Of a stretch of 64,000 nucleotides of DNA, positions 34,901-42,414 are shown piece by piece (within the stretch, counting starts at the first letter, position 1; every line of letters starts with the position of its first letter). A model generated the notes under the pieces. The model searched no databases, was not told where the DNA came from, and was given only the letters and a program-made list of their open reading frames with translations. The DNA lies in the NCBI GenBank assembly GCA_021295815.1, contig JAGWBQ010000010.1, positions 1-64,000 of the forward strand, written 5' to 3'. The stretch comes from Gemmatimonadota bacterium. Its GTDB lineage: Bacteria; Gemmatimonadota; Gemmatimonadetes; Longimicrobiales; Gaopeijiaceae. The position numbers and the translations under genes are program-made.

Positions 34901-34979
34901 CAACACCCAACCTGCGGTGAGCTATCTGAAGAAGGTCACGCACCACGCGGCCTCCTCCGGGGCGGGTCACGCACCGTGA
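31947..34979 (+). CDS. actB: alternative complex III subunit ActB, molybdopterin-oxidoreductase-like plus four-cluster ferredoxin domain
   Basis: 1010 residues combining a molybdopterin-oxidoreductase-like domain (1 to ~700) and an Fe-S domain. The N-terminus has a twin-arginine signal, ERRDFLKVVGVGGAG. CGGCEAGCGMW near residue 53 recalls the N-terminal cluster motif. The C-terminal part has CTGCSACVTACQ, CQHCGNAPCEPVCP, CANNCP and CSFC-QRI with a late C-QQSC, enough for several [4Fe-4S]/[3Fe-4S] clusters. In known complexes ActB carries electrons from quinol toward the haems and binds no molybdenum cofactor. The GTGA at its end overlaps actC. Confidence 0.93.
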   Translation: MAAGMERRDFLKVVGVGGAGATVAGCSTGEVEKLLPYVTHPEEITPGVATWYTTACGGCEAGCGMWARTREGRAVKLEGNPNHPVSQGALCSVGHASLQHLYNPDRHPGPLVREGDRVRSGGWDEAERFLASKIGPETRVLLLTGRCGPTLDRLFDEFTAAVNGTRVRYLPGSNSPALAAAAIVYGADAPSLGDIGAARTLISFGDDFTEGTGSVEGGRGLARSNALAPDGSKGRFVYVGPRLSATGMNADEWVPVRPGTEALLALGMASAIATDPEVAGSWAPLLRQHTPATTAAATGVEEADIRELAHRFASEGPSLALGPGAGGSHRRATQAHVAVALLNHVAGAAGGTVRVGAGPNPTGSYGEMADAVEAMAAGAVDVVLVHGINPVYEMPRSSGFREAFEQVPFKASFAQARDETSALADLVLPDRHFLESWGDTNPRAGIRALQQPVMQPVPHFDSKQTGDVLLSVAAHLGSDPGASTFFDYLREAYRAEAGEGDFDARWREYLRSGVVEIGADPDPEDTADSAAAPALMPMGAVDFTPARFDEGGDLTLLVHPSPRLGSGEHANQPWLQELPDPASKITWHSWLEINPHTAEERGLRDGDIVSVASAHGTVEVPVWLYPGIREDAVALALGGGHTAMGRWADGNGVNALDLLPSDTDELSGAFAATSVTVTVTPTGSRRALATVSGSDDDFDRPIAPAVALADLGHAEEHEDDHHGELDELQGLGGFVPVPAEDGAPTAFPLEGSRHGPYENSHESEPRWAMAIDLDKCTGCSACVTACQAENNVPWVGEEQLLGGREMSWIRLERYYKQVDATRAGPLDVRFLPMLCQHCGNAPCEPVCPVYATYHTPDGLNAQIYNRCVGTRYCANNCPYKVRVFNWLRYADGVPEPMNWQWNPDVTVRGNGVMEKCSFCVQRIREAENRAALEEGRPVRDGEVVPACQQSCAAEAIVFGNIRDPESRVARVTDDERTYRVLDEFINTQPAVSYLKKVTHHAASSGAGHAP

Positions 34980-36412
34980 GCCTGAGTCGGCCGGGGTCGC
35001 GAGCCCGGGGAGCCCTTCCCCACCCCGACGTAAGGGGTCACGGCGAGGTCAATCGCGATGTCCTGAAGATGCTCTCCCGGCCCGGCAAGGGCTGGTGGAG
35101 GCTTTTTGCCATCGCCGCGACCGGGGTCCTGGTCTTCCTCGGCTCGTGGGGATATCAGATATACGAGGGGATCGGCGTTTCGGGGCTGAACTCGCCGGTG
35201 GGCTGGGGCGTGTACATCACGACCTTCGTCTTCTGGGTGGGTATCGCCCACTCGGGTACTCTCATCTCGGCGATCCTCTTCCTATTCCGCGCCCCGTGGC
35301 GTCAGTCCATCTACCGCGCGGCGGAGGCGATGACGGTCTTCGCGGTCATGACGGCAGGTCTCTTCCCGCTCATCCACGTGGGGCGGGTCTGGCACGCCTA
35401 TTGGCTGATCCCGTATCCGAACTCGCGCTTCCTGTGGCCCAACTTCAAGTCGCCCCTGGTCTGGGACGTCTTCGCGGTCACGACGTACTTCACCGTTTCG
35501 GCGGTCTTCTTCTTCCTGGGTACCATCCCCGACCTTGCCGCCGCGAGAGACAAGGCGCGCGGTCTGCGCAGGAGGTTCTACCGGGTCATCTCGCTGGGCT
35601 GGCAGGGCACCGACCGGCAGTGGCACCACTTCGGCAAGGCCTACATCTTCCTGGCCGCTCTCGCGACGCCGCTGGTGCTTTCGGTCCACTCCGTGGTCTC
35701 GTGGGATTTCGCCATGTCGATCGTCCCGGGCTGGCATGCGACCATCTTCGCGCCCTACTTCGTGGCCGGCGCCATCTTCTCCGGCGTGGCCATGGTCATC
35801 ACGCTGGTGGTTCCGCTGCGCAAGGTCTTCGGGCTCGAGGCCTACCTGACGGTCCGCCACTTCGACATGATGGCGCGGCTCTGCCTGCTCACCTCTCTCA
35901 TCGTGCTCTACGCCTACCTCTCGGAGTTCTTCATGGCGTGGTACAGCGGAGAGGAGATCGAGCGCACCGCGTTCTGGAACCGCCTATTCGGCGATTACTG
36001 GTGGGCTTCGTGGACCATGCTCACCTGCAACGGACTCGTCCCGATCATGCTTTGGTTCAGGCGGGTTCGCCACTCGATACCGGCGCTCTTCGTGATCTCG
36101 ATCTTCATCAACATCGGGATGTGGTTCGAGCGCTACGTCATCGTGGTCACCTCGCTGCACCACGAGTACGAGCCCTTCGCGTGGGGCATCTACCAACCCT
36201 CGATCGTGGAGATCGGGATCCTGCTTGGCTCGTTCTGCTGGTTCGGGTTCTGGTTCCTGCTCTTCACCCGTCTGCTACCGCCGGTGGCCATCCAGGAGCT
36301 GAAGGAGGTCATTCCGCCCGCCTTCAAGGGGAGGAGATCGTCTCCCGTAGGCTCCGGAGCCGTCGCGGCGCCCGGCGTGGCCTCACCCGCGGGCAAGGAG
36401 GTGACCCTGTGA
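34976..36412 (+). CDS. actC: alternative complex III subunit ActC, NrfD/PsrC-type membrane protein
   Basis: 478 residues starting at GTG 34976 within a GTGA overlap. NrfD-family polytopic protein with about ten spans (LFAIAATGVLVFLGSWGYQI, WGVYITTFVFWVGIAHSGTL, VFAVTTYFTVSAVFFFLGTI, FGFWFLLFTRLL and others). It forms one of the two quinol-binding, proton-handling membrane bundles. Residues W/H in WGVYITTFVFWVGIAHSG and HVGRVWHAYW are typical of the family. It overlaps actD by four bases. Confidence 0.93.
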   Translation: MSLSRPGSRARGALPHPDVRGHGEVNRDVLKMLSRPGKGWWRLFAIAATGVLVFLGSWGYQIYEGIGVSGLNSPVGWGVYITTFVFWVGIAHSGTLISAILFLFRAPWRQSIYRAAEAMTVFAVMTAGLFPLIHVGRVWHAYWLIPYPNSRFLWPNFKSPLVWDVFAVTTYFTVSAVFFFLGTIPDLAAARDKARGLRRRFYRVISLGWQGTDRQWHHFGKAYIFLAALATPLVLSVHSVVSWDFAMSIVPGWHATIFAPYFVAGAIFSGVAMVITLVVPLRKVFGLEAYLTVRHFDMMARLCLLTSLIVLYAYLSEFFMAWYSGEEIERTAFWNRLFGDYWWASWTMLTCNGLVPIMLWFRRVRHSIPALFVISIFINIGMWFERYVIVVTSLHHEYEPFAWGIYQPSIVEIGILLGSFCWFGFWFLLFTRLLPPVAIQELKEVIPPAFKGRRSSPVGSGAVAAPGVASPAGKEVTL

Positions 36413-36945
36413 GCGCGCGACGAGCACTGCTTGCCTCCTACGAATACCTCGACTCGACCGTCAACGCCATCCGACGTCTGCGCAAGGCCAAGTTCGCGGT
36501 GAAGGCGTACAGCCCCTATCCCGAGCATCACATCGAGGACGCACTCGGCTACGGGCAGAGTCCCGTGCGGGTGTGGACCCTGGTAGGAGCGCTCACCGGC
36601 ACCGCCGCCGGCTTCGGCATCTCGATCTTCACCTCCGTCGACTGGCCGCTCGTGGTGGGCGGGAAGCCGATCGTGTCGATCCCGGCGTTCGTAGTGATCG
36701 GCTTCGAGCTCACCGTGCTCTTCGGAGCTCTCTCCACCGTCATCGGTCTCTTCGTGCTCTCGCGGATGCCGAACCTGCGGCCCCCGGTCATCTACGACCC
36801 CGAGTTCACCGCCGGACGCTACGGCGTCTACGTGGAGGCGCCGCCAGGGCGTTTCGAGGAGGCGCGCCGCATTTTGGAGGACGAAGAGCCGGCGGAGCTG
36901 AGGGAGGGCGAAGATGCCGCTGAAGGGGAGGCCGACCATGACTAG
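36409..36945 (+). CDS. actD: alternative complex III subunit ActD (DUF3341)
   Basis: 178 residues from GTG 36409, overlapping the actC stop (GTGA). N-terminal soluble part SARRALLASYEYLDSTVNAI and AKFAVKAYSPYPEHHIEDAL matches DUF3341; two membrane spans follow (VWTLVGALTGTAAGFGISIF and IPAFVVIGFELTVLFGALST), then DPEFTAGRYGVYVEA. A scaffold subunit on the cytoplasmic side. The open frame runs 1300 bases upstream only as a shadow of actC. It overlaps actE by eight bases. Confidence 0.92.
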   Translation: MSARRALLASYEYLDSTVNAIRRLRKAKFAVKAYSPYPEHHIEDALGYGQSPVRVWTLVGALTGTAAGFGISIFTSVDWPLVVGGKPIVSIPAFVVIGFELTVLFGALSTVIGLFVLSRMPNLRPPVIYDPEFTAGRYGVYVEAPPGRFEEARRILEDEEPAELREGEDAAEGEADHD

Positions 36946-37594
36946 GGCCGCCGGAGCATGGAGGATGCTGGTAGTAGCCGGGCTCGCGCTCGTCGCGGCG
37001 TCCGGCTGCAAGCCGCTCGACGACGCCATGGTGGCGGTCTTCGGTCGGAGCATGCGCGACCAGCGCTCCTTCGATCCTTACGAGAACACTCGGGGAGTCC
37101 CCGACAATTCGGTGGCTTTCGCCTCCGGCAACTACCCCGTCGCTCCCGGCGACGTGAACCTGGGCCAGGCCGAAGGCGCCGACGTTCCGCCATTCACGCA
37201 GCTCGACCTGGGCGTGCCCGGAGTGGGCGGCGAGGCGATCCAGGGGCTCGTGAACCCGATCGACCCCGACGACCCGGACGACCTGGCGCGGGGCGAGGAA
37301 ATTTACCTGCGCTTCTGCGTCGTGTGCCACGGTCCGGACGGGGTGGGCGCGAACGCCTACATCGCCGACAAGCACCTCGTGCTGCCCGCCTACAACATCT
37401 CGGGATCCGGCGTCGCCGGCTACAGCGACCAGTACATTTACGCCATCGTGAGGGTGGGACGAGCGGGGATGCCGGAATACGGTAGCAGGATCACCCATTT
37501 CGATCGCTGGCGCGTGGTGAACTACGTGCGCAGGCTCCAGCGCGAGGCCGGAAATCTTCCGGAGCCCGGGGACCAGGGCGAGGCAGGCAACTGA
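36938..37594 (+). CDS. actE: alternative complex III subunit ActE, monohaem cytochrome c lipoprotein
   Basis: 218 residues. ATG 36938 is chosen because GGGGAGG lies 6 bases upstream and because it starts a lipoprotein signal (MLVVAGLALVAASGC, Cys24). One haem site CVVCH at 127-131, with a likely axial Met in GRAGMPEYG. It passes electrons from the ActA/ActB haem and Fe-S chain toward the soluble acceptor. The stop shares one base with the actF ATG (TGATG). Confidence 0.92.
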   Translation: MTRAAGAWRMLVVAGLALVAASGCKPLDDAMVAVFGRSMRDQRSFDPYENTRGVPDNSVAFASGNYPVAPGDVNLGQAEGADVPPFTQLDLGVPGVGGEAIQGLVNPIDPDDPDDLARGEEIYLRFCVVCHGPDGVGANAYIADKHLVLPAYNISGSGVAGYSDQYIYAIVRVGRAGMPEYGSRITHFDRWRVVNYVRRLQREAGNLPEPGDQGEAGN

Positions 37595-38925
37595 TGGCGC
37601 ACCATCAAGTTCCCGACAGCATCGAGCGACGTTACCTGGAGCCGTCGGCTCGGGGTCGCACGGCGGTAGCGGGGCTAGTGGTCGTGGGGCTGGTCGCTCT
37701 GGTCTATCGTCTGATCGAGGATCCCCGAGGGGCGTGGATCTCGTACGTGAGCAACTGGCTCTTCTTCACCAGCGTCGCCATGGGCTCGGTCTTGCTGGCG
37801 GTGGTGACCTGGGTGGTCAAGGCGAAGTGGAACTGGCCGATGCGCCGGATCTCGCAGGCGGCGGTCGCCTTCCTGCCCATATCGTTTCTCCTGCTTGTGC
37901 CCATGCTGCTCTTCCTCGGGGAGAACTACTTCCCTTGGATCGCGATGATGGCCGACGATCACATCGTCCAGAACAAGGCGGCCTACCTGAACCGGCCATT
38001 CCTGGTCGCGCGCAACGCGGTCGGCGCTCTCCTCCTCTTCGGCATGGCCGTCTATTTCGTCTGGCACGCGGTCCGACCCGACCTGGGGTCCGACACCGAT
38101 CCAAGCGAGGGAAGCGGCAGGGAGGCCGCCCGGCGGAGCTTCTGGCGGCGGGAGCTCACCAGAGGCTGGATGGGGCAGGCCGAGGAAGAGGCGGTGTCGT
38201 ACAGGCGCATGACCGTGCTCGGACCCGCCATCATCCTGGTCTACGCCGTGGTGATGAGCATCTTCTCCTACGACTGGGCGATGTCCTTGGAGCCCCACTG
38301 GTTCAGCACCATGTTCGGGCCGTGGTTCTTCATGGGAGCCTTCTGGACAGGCGTGGCGTCCACCGCGCTGTGGAGTCTCCATCTGCGCACCAGGGACCCT
38401 TATCTCAGTCGTGAGATCGGGCTCCAGCAGCGCCACGACATCGGCAAGCTCGCCTTTGCCTTCTGCGTCTTCTGGACCTACCTCTTCTTCAGCCAGTACC
38501 TGGTGATCTGGTACGCCAAACTTCCGTGGGAGCAGGCTTGGATCGTGCGCCGATCCTATCCCGAGTCCTGGGGTCCGTTCTCGCTCGCCGTGCTCGCCTG
38601 CTGCTTCCTGATCCCGTTCGTCGGACTGATCGGACGGAAGTCGAAGCGGGTGCCGGGCCTGCTGGCGTTCTTCTGCGTGGTGGCTCTGGTTGGCATCTGG
38701 CTGGAGCGCTACGGGCTCGTCGCTCCGTCGCTCTGGCACGAAGGCGACCCGATCTTCACCATCTGGCATCCGGCCATCGGATGTCTCTTCCTGGGTCTCT
38801 ATCTGTGGGCGGTGAGGTGGTTCCTGCGCACCTTCCCCGCGGTTCAGCTCTGGCAGCCGCAGCCCGATCCCGAGCCGCTCGAGGCCGAGCTGCACGCTCC
38901 TGCGCCGGCGGGGGCCGAGGGGTGA
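37594..38925 (+). CDS. actF: alternative complex III subunit ActF, second quinol-binding membrane subunit
   Basis: 443 residues with about ten spans (AVAGLVVVGLVALVYRLIED, WLFFTSVAMGSVLLAVVTWV, ILVYAVVMSIFSYDWAMSLE, FAFCVFWTYLFFSQYLVIWY and others). SYDWAMSLEPHWFSTMFG and FSQYLVIWYAKLPWE are hallmark ActF segments. It pairs with ActC in the membrane. Last gene of the operon; no actG and no cytochrome oxidase genes follow, which many genomes have here. The 106-base region to the next stop holds only a short unconvincing frame. Confidence 0.93.
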   Translation: MAHHQVPDSIERRYLEPSARGRTAVAGLVVVGLVALVYRLIEDPRGAWISYVSNWLFFTSVAMGSVLLAVVTWVVKAKWNWPMRRISQAAVAFLPISFLLLVPMLLFLGENYFPWIAMMADDHIVQNKAAYLNRPFLVARNAVGALLLFGMAVYFVWHAVRPDLGSDTDPSEGSGREAARRSFWRRELTRGWMGQAEEEAVSYRRMTVLGPAIILVYAVVMSIFSYDWAMSLEPHWFSTMFGPWFFMGAFWTGVASTALWSLHLRTRDPYLSREIGLQQRHDIGKLAFAFCVFWTYLFFSQYLVIWYAKLPWEQAWIVRRSYPESWGPFSLAVLACCFLIPFVGLIGRKSKRVPGLLAFFCVVALVGIWLERYGLVAPSLWHEGDPIFTIWHPAIGCLFLGLYLWAVRWFLRTFPAVQLWQPQPDPEPLEAELHAPAPAGAEG

Positions 38926-39031
38926 AGGCCATGACGATGTCGGGAGCCGGAAAGGACTTGCGGCCCGTGTGCCTGGCGGAAGGCAAGACTGCGATGCGCC
39001 GCTGCCCGGTGGCCTGACGCGGAGCCGAACC

Positions 39032-40396
39032 TTACCCTGCGGTTTCCGTCAGAATCTCGACCACCTTCCTCTGCAGCGGACCGATGTCGGGATAACGCCC
39101 GTCGGCGCCCACCCCCGCATGCTGCCGGTTGGTCAGGAGCACGATCACCATCCGGCGAGCGGGCACGGCCAAAACCAGAGTGCCGGTGAATCCGGTGTGC
39201 CCGAAGCTGGCGGGCGGGGCGTAGTCCGGGAGTTGCCAGCCCAGCGCCTGCCCTTCGCCGGTGTCTTCGAGGAACTCGCGCACGGTCTCCGAGCCGAAGA
39301 ACCGCCGGTCGCGGTAGCGCCCTGCTGTCAGCATGAGGCCTACGAGTGTCGCGAGCTCGCCGGCGGTGGAGAAGAGTCCGGCGTGTCCGGCGACGCCGCC
39401 GAAAGCGTGGAAACCGTTGCCGTCGTTGACTTCGCCCACGAGGGTGTATTCCCTCCACCCGTTCCAGGCCAGCGGATCGAGATCGATCCGGTATCCGAAG
39501 GCCGCGTCGTGCACCATGCGCCGCTCGAAGGGATTGCCGCGGGAGGTTGCGGCGAAGACGGGGAGCGAACGTGCCGTCTCGGCGGATGGCGGCCGATCGT
39601 CGGCCGGTGACGGTCGGATGCGGGTGTCGTTCGGCTGTGAAGCGGACCCCCGGTCGAGCGGCCGGAAGCCGGTGGCCCGGAGTCCGAGCGGGCGGTATAG
39701 CTCCTCGAAGGCGAATCGGTCGAGGGGCTTGCCGCTAACCGTCTCGACCAGCCTGCCGAGCAGCATGAAGCCGAGGTCGGAGTAGCGGCGCTCCGCTCCC
39801 GGGATTCCGACGAGCGGGTGACGATGCACGAAGGCGTAGGCGGCGTCGGGGTCTTCGGCGTGGTAGTAGACCGGCCACCAGGGCGCGAGCCCGGAGCGGT
39901 GGGTGAGCAGGTGTCGAGCGGTGATCCGCTCCCTGCCCCCGCCGGTGAAGTCGGGCAGGTGGTCGGCGACCGGGGCGTCGAGATCGACCAGCCCCCGATC
40001 CACAAGAGCCATCGTGCTCATCGTGGTGGCCGCGACCTTGGTGATCGAGGCGAGGTCGAAGATCGTCCCGGCGGTCATGGGCACCGGTTCGTCCAACCTG
40101 CCGCCGTCGAAACGGAACGCGCTGGCGTGGCCGAGGGCAGACGACATTTCCAAGGGAAGCCGCTCGCGCCGCGACCACGGTCCCGGGGGGTCGGGATGAT
40201 GTCGAGCCAGCAGCACCGCGCCCGCCAGTTCCCCCCGCTCGATCCACGCCGCCACCTCGCGTTCGGCCGCCCGGAATCGGTCAAGTCGTTCGGATTCGAG
40301 CGTATCGGACGAACATCCCTGGCCGGCAAGGGTCGCGACCGACAGGACTCCGACGATCGTGGCGATCATCTTCCCGGCTCCACGCGCGGCCGGCAT
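39032..40396 (-). CDS. serine hydrolase, beta-lactamase/class C-like lipoprotein
   Basis: 454 residues from ATG 40396; a GTG at 40417 and an ATG at 40369 are alternatives. Lipoprotein signal KMIATIVGVLSVATLAGQGC. Catalytic SITK at 117-120, the Tyr motif YSDLG (ERRYSDLGFMLLGRLV), and HTGFTG near the C-terminus in place of KTG. This is the class C beta-lactamase/DD-peptidase/esterase fold; substrate unknown, acting outside the cytoplasm. It follows the hisN-like gene after ~120 bases on the same strand. Confidence 0.85.
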   Translation of the reverse strand: MPAARGAGKMIATIVGVLSVATLAGQGCSSDTLESERLDRFRAAEREVAAWIERGELAGAVLLARHHPDPPGPWSRRERLPLEMSSALGHASAFRFDGGRLDEPVPMTAGTIFDLASITKVAATTMSTMALVDRGLVDLDAPVADHLPDFTGGGRERITARHLLTHRSGLAPWWPVYYHAEDPDAAYAFVHRHPLVGIPGAERRYSDLGFMLLGRLVETVSGKPLDRFAFEELYRPLGLRATGFRPLDRGSASQPNDTRIRPSPADDRPPSAETARSLPVFAATSRGNPFERRMVHDAAFGYRIDLDPLAWNGWREYTLVGEVNDGNGFHAFGGVAGHAGLFSTAGELATLVGLMLTAGRYRDRRFFGSETVREFLEDTGEGQALGWQLPDYAPPASFGHTGFTGTLVLAVPARRMVIVLLTNRQHAGVGADGRYPDIGPLQRKVVEILTETAG

Positions 40397-40518
40397 CCGG
40401 GGAACCGAAGCTCTCACGACCCGGCGGCCCGTGCGGCGAGATTCTCGCGAGCACTTAGCGCAAGCGTCCAGCGCGGAGGCGGCGTCGCGCTGCCGCAGCA
40501 GGCTTCGTCCACGGGTTG

Positions 40519-41304
40519 CTAAACGCTCCCCAGCACGTCCAGAACCTCGTCGTGGAGGAGGCCGTTCGAGCTGACTCCCGAGTCACCGCGGATGGTGGCT
40601 TCTCCTTCGAGCGTGGTGAAGCGCCCGCCTGCCTCGGTCAGAATGGGCAGCAGGGGAGCGGCGTCCCAGAGATGGAGGCGCGGATCGACCTGAACATCGG
40701 CCCTGCCGGTCGCAACCAGCGCGTGGCCGTAGGCGTCGCCCCAGGTGCGGGCGAGCCCGCAGCGCGTTCTGAGTTCGGTCCAGCCCACTGCGGCTCGGCC
40801 TGCGGCGTTCGCTTTTTCGTCCGTGGTGCAAACGACCGCTTCGGCGAGTTCGGCCACTTCGGAGACCCGACACGGCTTCCCGTTCAAGGTGCAGCCCAGT
40901 CCGCGGCCTGCGGCCACGGTCTCGCCGAGCGCCGGAAAGTGGGCTATTCCGACGACGGCTTCGCCTTCCATTTCGATTCCGATCAGCACTCCGTAGAGCG
41001 GAACGCCGCGCATGAACGAGAGGGTGCCGTCGATGGGGTCGAGTATCCAGCGAACCTCCGCCCCCGGGTCGGATTCTCCGAACTCCTCGCCCAAAATTCC
41101 GTGCGCCGGGTAGCGAGAGGAGATGCCGCGTCGGAGAAGCCGCTCCGCAGCGCGGTCCACTTCGGTGACGGGCGATCCGTCCGACTTGTTCTCGAAGTCG
41201 AGCGCGAGGCCGAAGTGAAGGAGCGTAAGCCGCCCGGCCTCCTTGGACAGCTCTTCGGCGACCTCGAGCAACTCGCCCACGAGCCGAATCCCGGCATTCG
41301 TCAT
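40519..41304 (-). CDS. hisN: inositol-monophosphatase family phosphatase, histidinol-phosphatase-like
   Basis: 261 residues. Metal site motifs GEEFG (68-73), WILDPIDGTLSF (~86-97) and late WDAAPLLPILTEAGG are all present. The combination with RTWGDAYGHALVATGRADV resembles the HisN-type histidinol-phosphatases, which remove phosphate in histidine synthesis; inositol or other sugar phosphates remain possible because no his genes are near. The ATG overlaps the stop of the methyltransferase gene by four bases. Confidence 0.82.
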   Translation of the reverse strand: MTNAGIRLVGELLEVAEELSKEAGRLTLLHFGLALDFENKSDGSPVTEVDRAAERLLRRGISSRYPAHGILGEEFGESDPGAEVRWILDPIDGTLSFMRGVPLYGVLIGIEMEGEAVVGIAHFPALGETVAAGRGLGCTLNGKPCRVSEVAELAEAVVCTTDEKANAAGRAAVGWTELRTRCGLARTWGDAYGHALVATGRADVQVDPRLHLWDAAPLLPILTEAGGRFTTLEGEATIRGDSGVSSNGLLHDEVLDVLGSV

Positions 41305-42137
41305 GGACTAGGACTCTCGATACCGTCGGCGTGACTCGCGCCCGGCCGACTCCCGTCGACCCGCCGGTTCACGACGTGACGGACCTCGTGTCCGATGGCC
41401 GCCAGGAGTCGCGCTTCGCGGAGATCCGGTCGTGCCCGTCCGATTACGGTGCGGAGGGTGCGCATGATCGCGCTCGGTCTTCTCGCCTTGAAGAAGTCGA
41501 TGCTCGCCAGTCCTTGTTCGAGCGCCGCGTATGTCGCCTCCATCTCCTCGTGGGTCGGGGGTCTTTCGGCTCTCCTGCCCTCGACGAGCGGGGGTCTGGG
41601 TGCGCGAGCGGCCAGGAACACTTCGTAAAGCAGAAGCAGCACCGCCTGTGCCAGGTTGAGCGACGGGCGCTCCGGGCTTGTGGGGACGACCACGGTCGCG
41701 TGGCAGAGATCGAGATCCTGGTTGGTGAGCCCGCGGTCTTCCCTTCCGAACACGATCGCGACCCGGGCTCCAGCGTCGTGCCCCCCGCCATGAACGTCCG
41801 GTTCCAGCGCTTTCACCAAGCGGTGCGCGGCAGCTCGCGGGCGCAGGTAGTTGCGACCTTCGGTCCGGGGTCGCGCGGTCGATCCCAGCACCCAGACGCA
41901 ATCGGCCAGAGCTTCCGCAAGGCTCGAGTGCATCGTGGCGGCGGCGACCAGAGTTTCGCTCCTGTGCGCGATCCCCTCGACGCGATGCGGGTCGAAGGAG
42001 TCCGGCTCGACCAATCTGAGGGAGCCGACTCCGAAGTTCATCATCGCCCGAACCACACCCGCGATGTTGACGAGGCGCTTCGGATGATCGAGCACCACGA
42101 CGAGGTTGTCCAACGCGGCCGGTTCTCGGCGCGTCAC
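41301..42137 (-). CDS. TrmH/SpoU-family RNA 2'-O-methyltransferase (TrmJ-like)
   Basis: 278 residues. SPOUT knot motifs: LDHPKRLVNIAGVVRAMMNFG (motif 1), VAIVFGREDRGLTNQDLDLC (motif 2) and PERPSLNLAQAVLLLLYEVF (motif 3). The C-terminal helical tail (THEEMEATYAALEQGLASID, FFKARRPSAIMRTLRTVIGR) matches TrmJ, which methylates position 32 of tRNAs. The exact RNA target is inferred. It sits 13 bases after tatA in the same unit. Confidence 0.88.
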   Translation of the reverse strand: MTRREPAALDNLVVVLDHPKRLVNIAGVVRAMMNFGVGSLRLVEPDSFDPHRVEGIAHRSETLVAAATMHSSLAEALADCVWVLGSTARPRTEGRNYLRPRAAAHRLVKALEPDVHGGGHDAGARVAIVFGREDRGLTNQDLDLCHATVVVPTSPERPSLNLAQAVLLLLYEVFLAARAPRPPLVEGRRAERPPTHEEMEATYAALEQGLASIDFFKARRPSAIMRTLRTVIGRARPDLREARLLAAIGHEVRHVVNRRVDGSRPGASHADGIESPSP

Positions 42138-42150
42138 TTTCGTCGGCGTG

Positions 42151-42414
42151 TCACTTCGGTCCGTGTTCGACCTCCGTGATCTCGGGCTCGGCGTCGTCCT
42201 GCGGTGCGGTGAGCGCCCCCTTGAAGTTGCGGATTCCCGTACCCAGACCCCGGGCGAGCAAGGGTAGCTTCTTCGCGCCGAAGAACAGTATGAGGATGGC
42301 GAGGACGATCCCGATCTCCAGGGGACCGAAGGTGATCGCCAGGTGCGGTTCCAGAACGTCGCCTCCGGACATCGGGCCTCCGGGCGTCGTGCTCCCGGGC
42401 ATCGGGCCGCTCAT
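42151..42414 (-). CDS. tatA: TatA-type twin-arginine translocase subunit
   Basis: 87 residues with the membrane helix and amphipathic helix of TatA: GPLEIGIVLAILILFFGAKK then LPLLARGLGTGIRNFKGALT, and an acidic tail. It forms the pore-building part of the Tat system, which would export the ActB precursor seen in this window. There are about 28 residues before the helix (MSGPMPGSTTPGGPMSGGDV), longer than usual; ATG 42372 would shorten this. The longer start is kept because it overlaps the preceding stop (ATGA). Confidence 0.85.
   Translation of the reverse strand: MSGPMPGSTTPGGPMSGGDVLEPHLAITFGPLEIGIVLAILILFFGAKKLPLLARGLGTGIRNFKGALTAPQDDAEPEITEVEHGPK

Noticed and set aside
35095-36408. Upstream continuation of the ActD frame inside actC
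   Set aside because: His/Arg-rich shadow; the ActD family start is at GTG 36409 in a four-base overlap.
38922-39017. Short frame after actF (MTMSGAGKDLRPVCLAEGKT)
   Set aside because: No ribosome site, no hydrophobic or conserved pattern, and actG is not resembled; probably chance.
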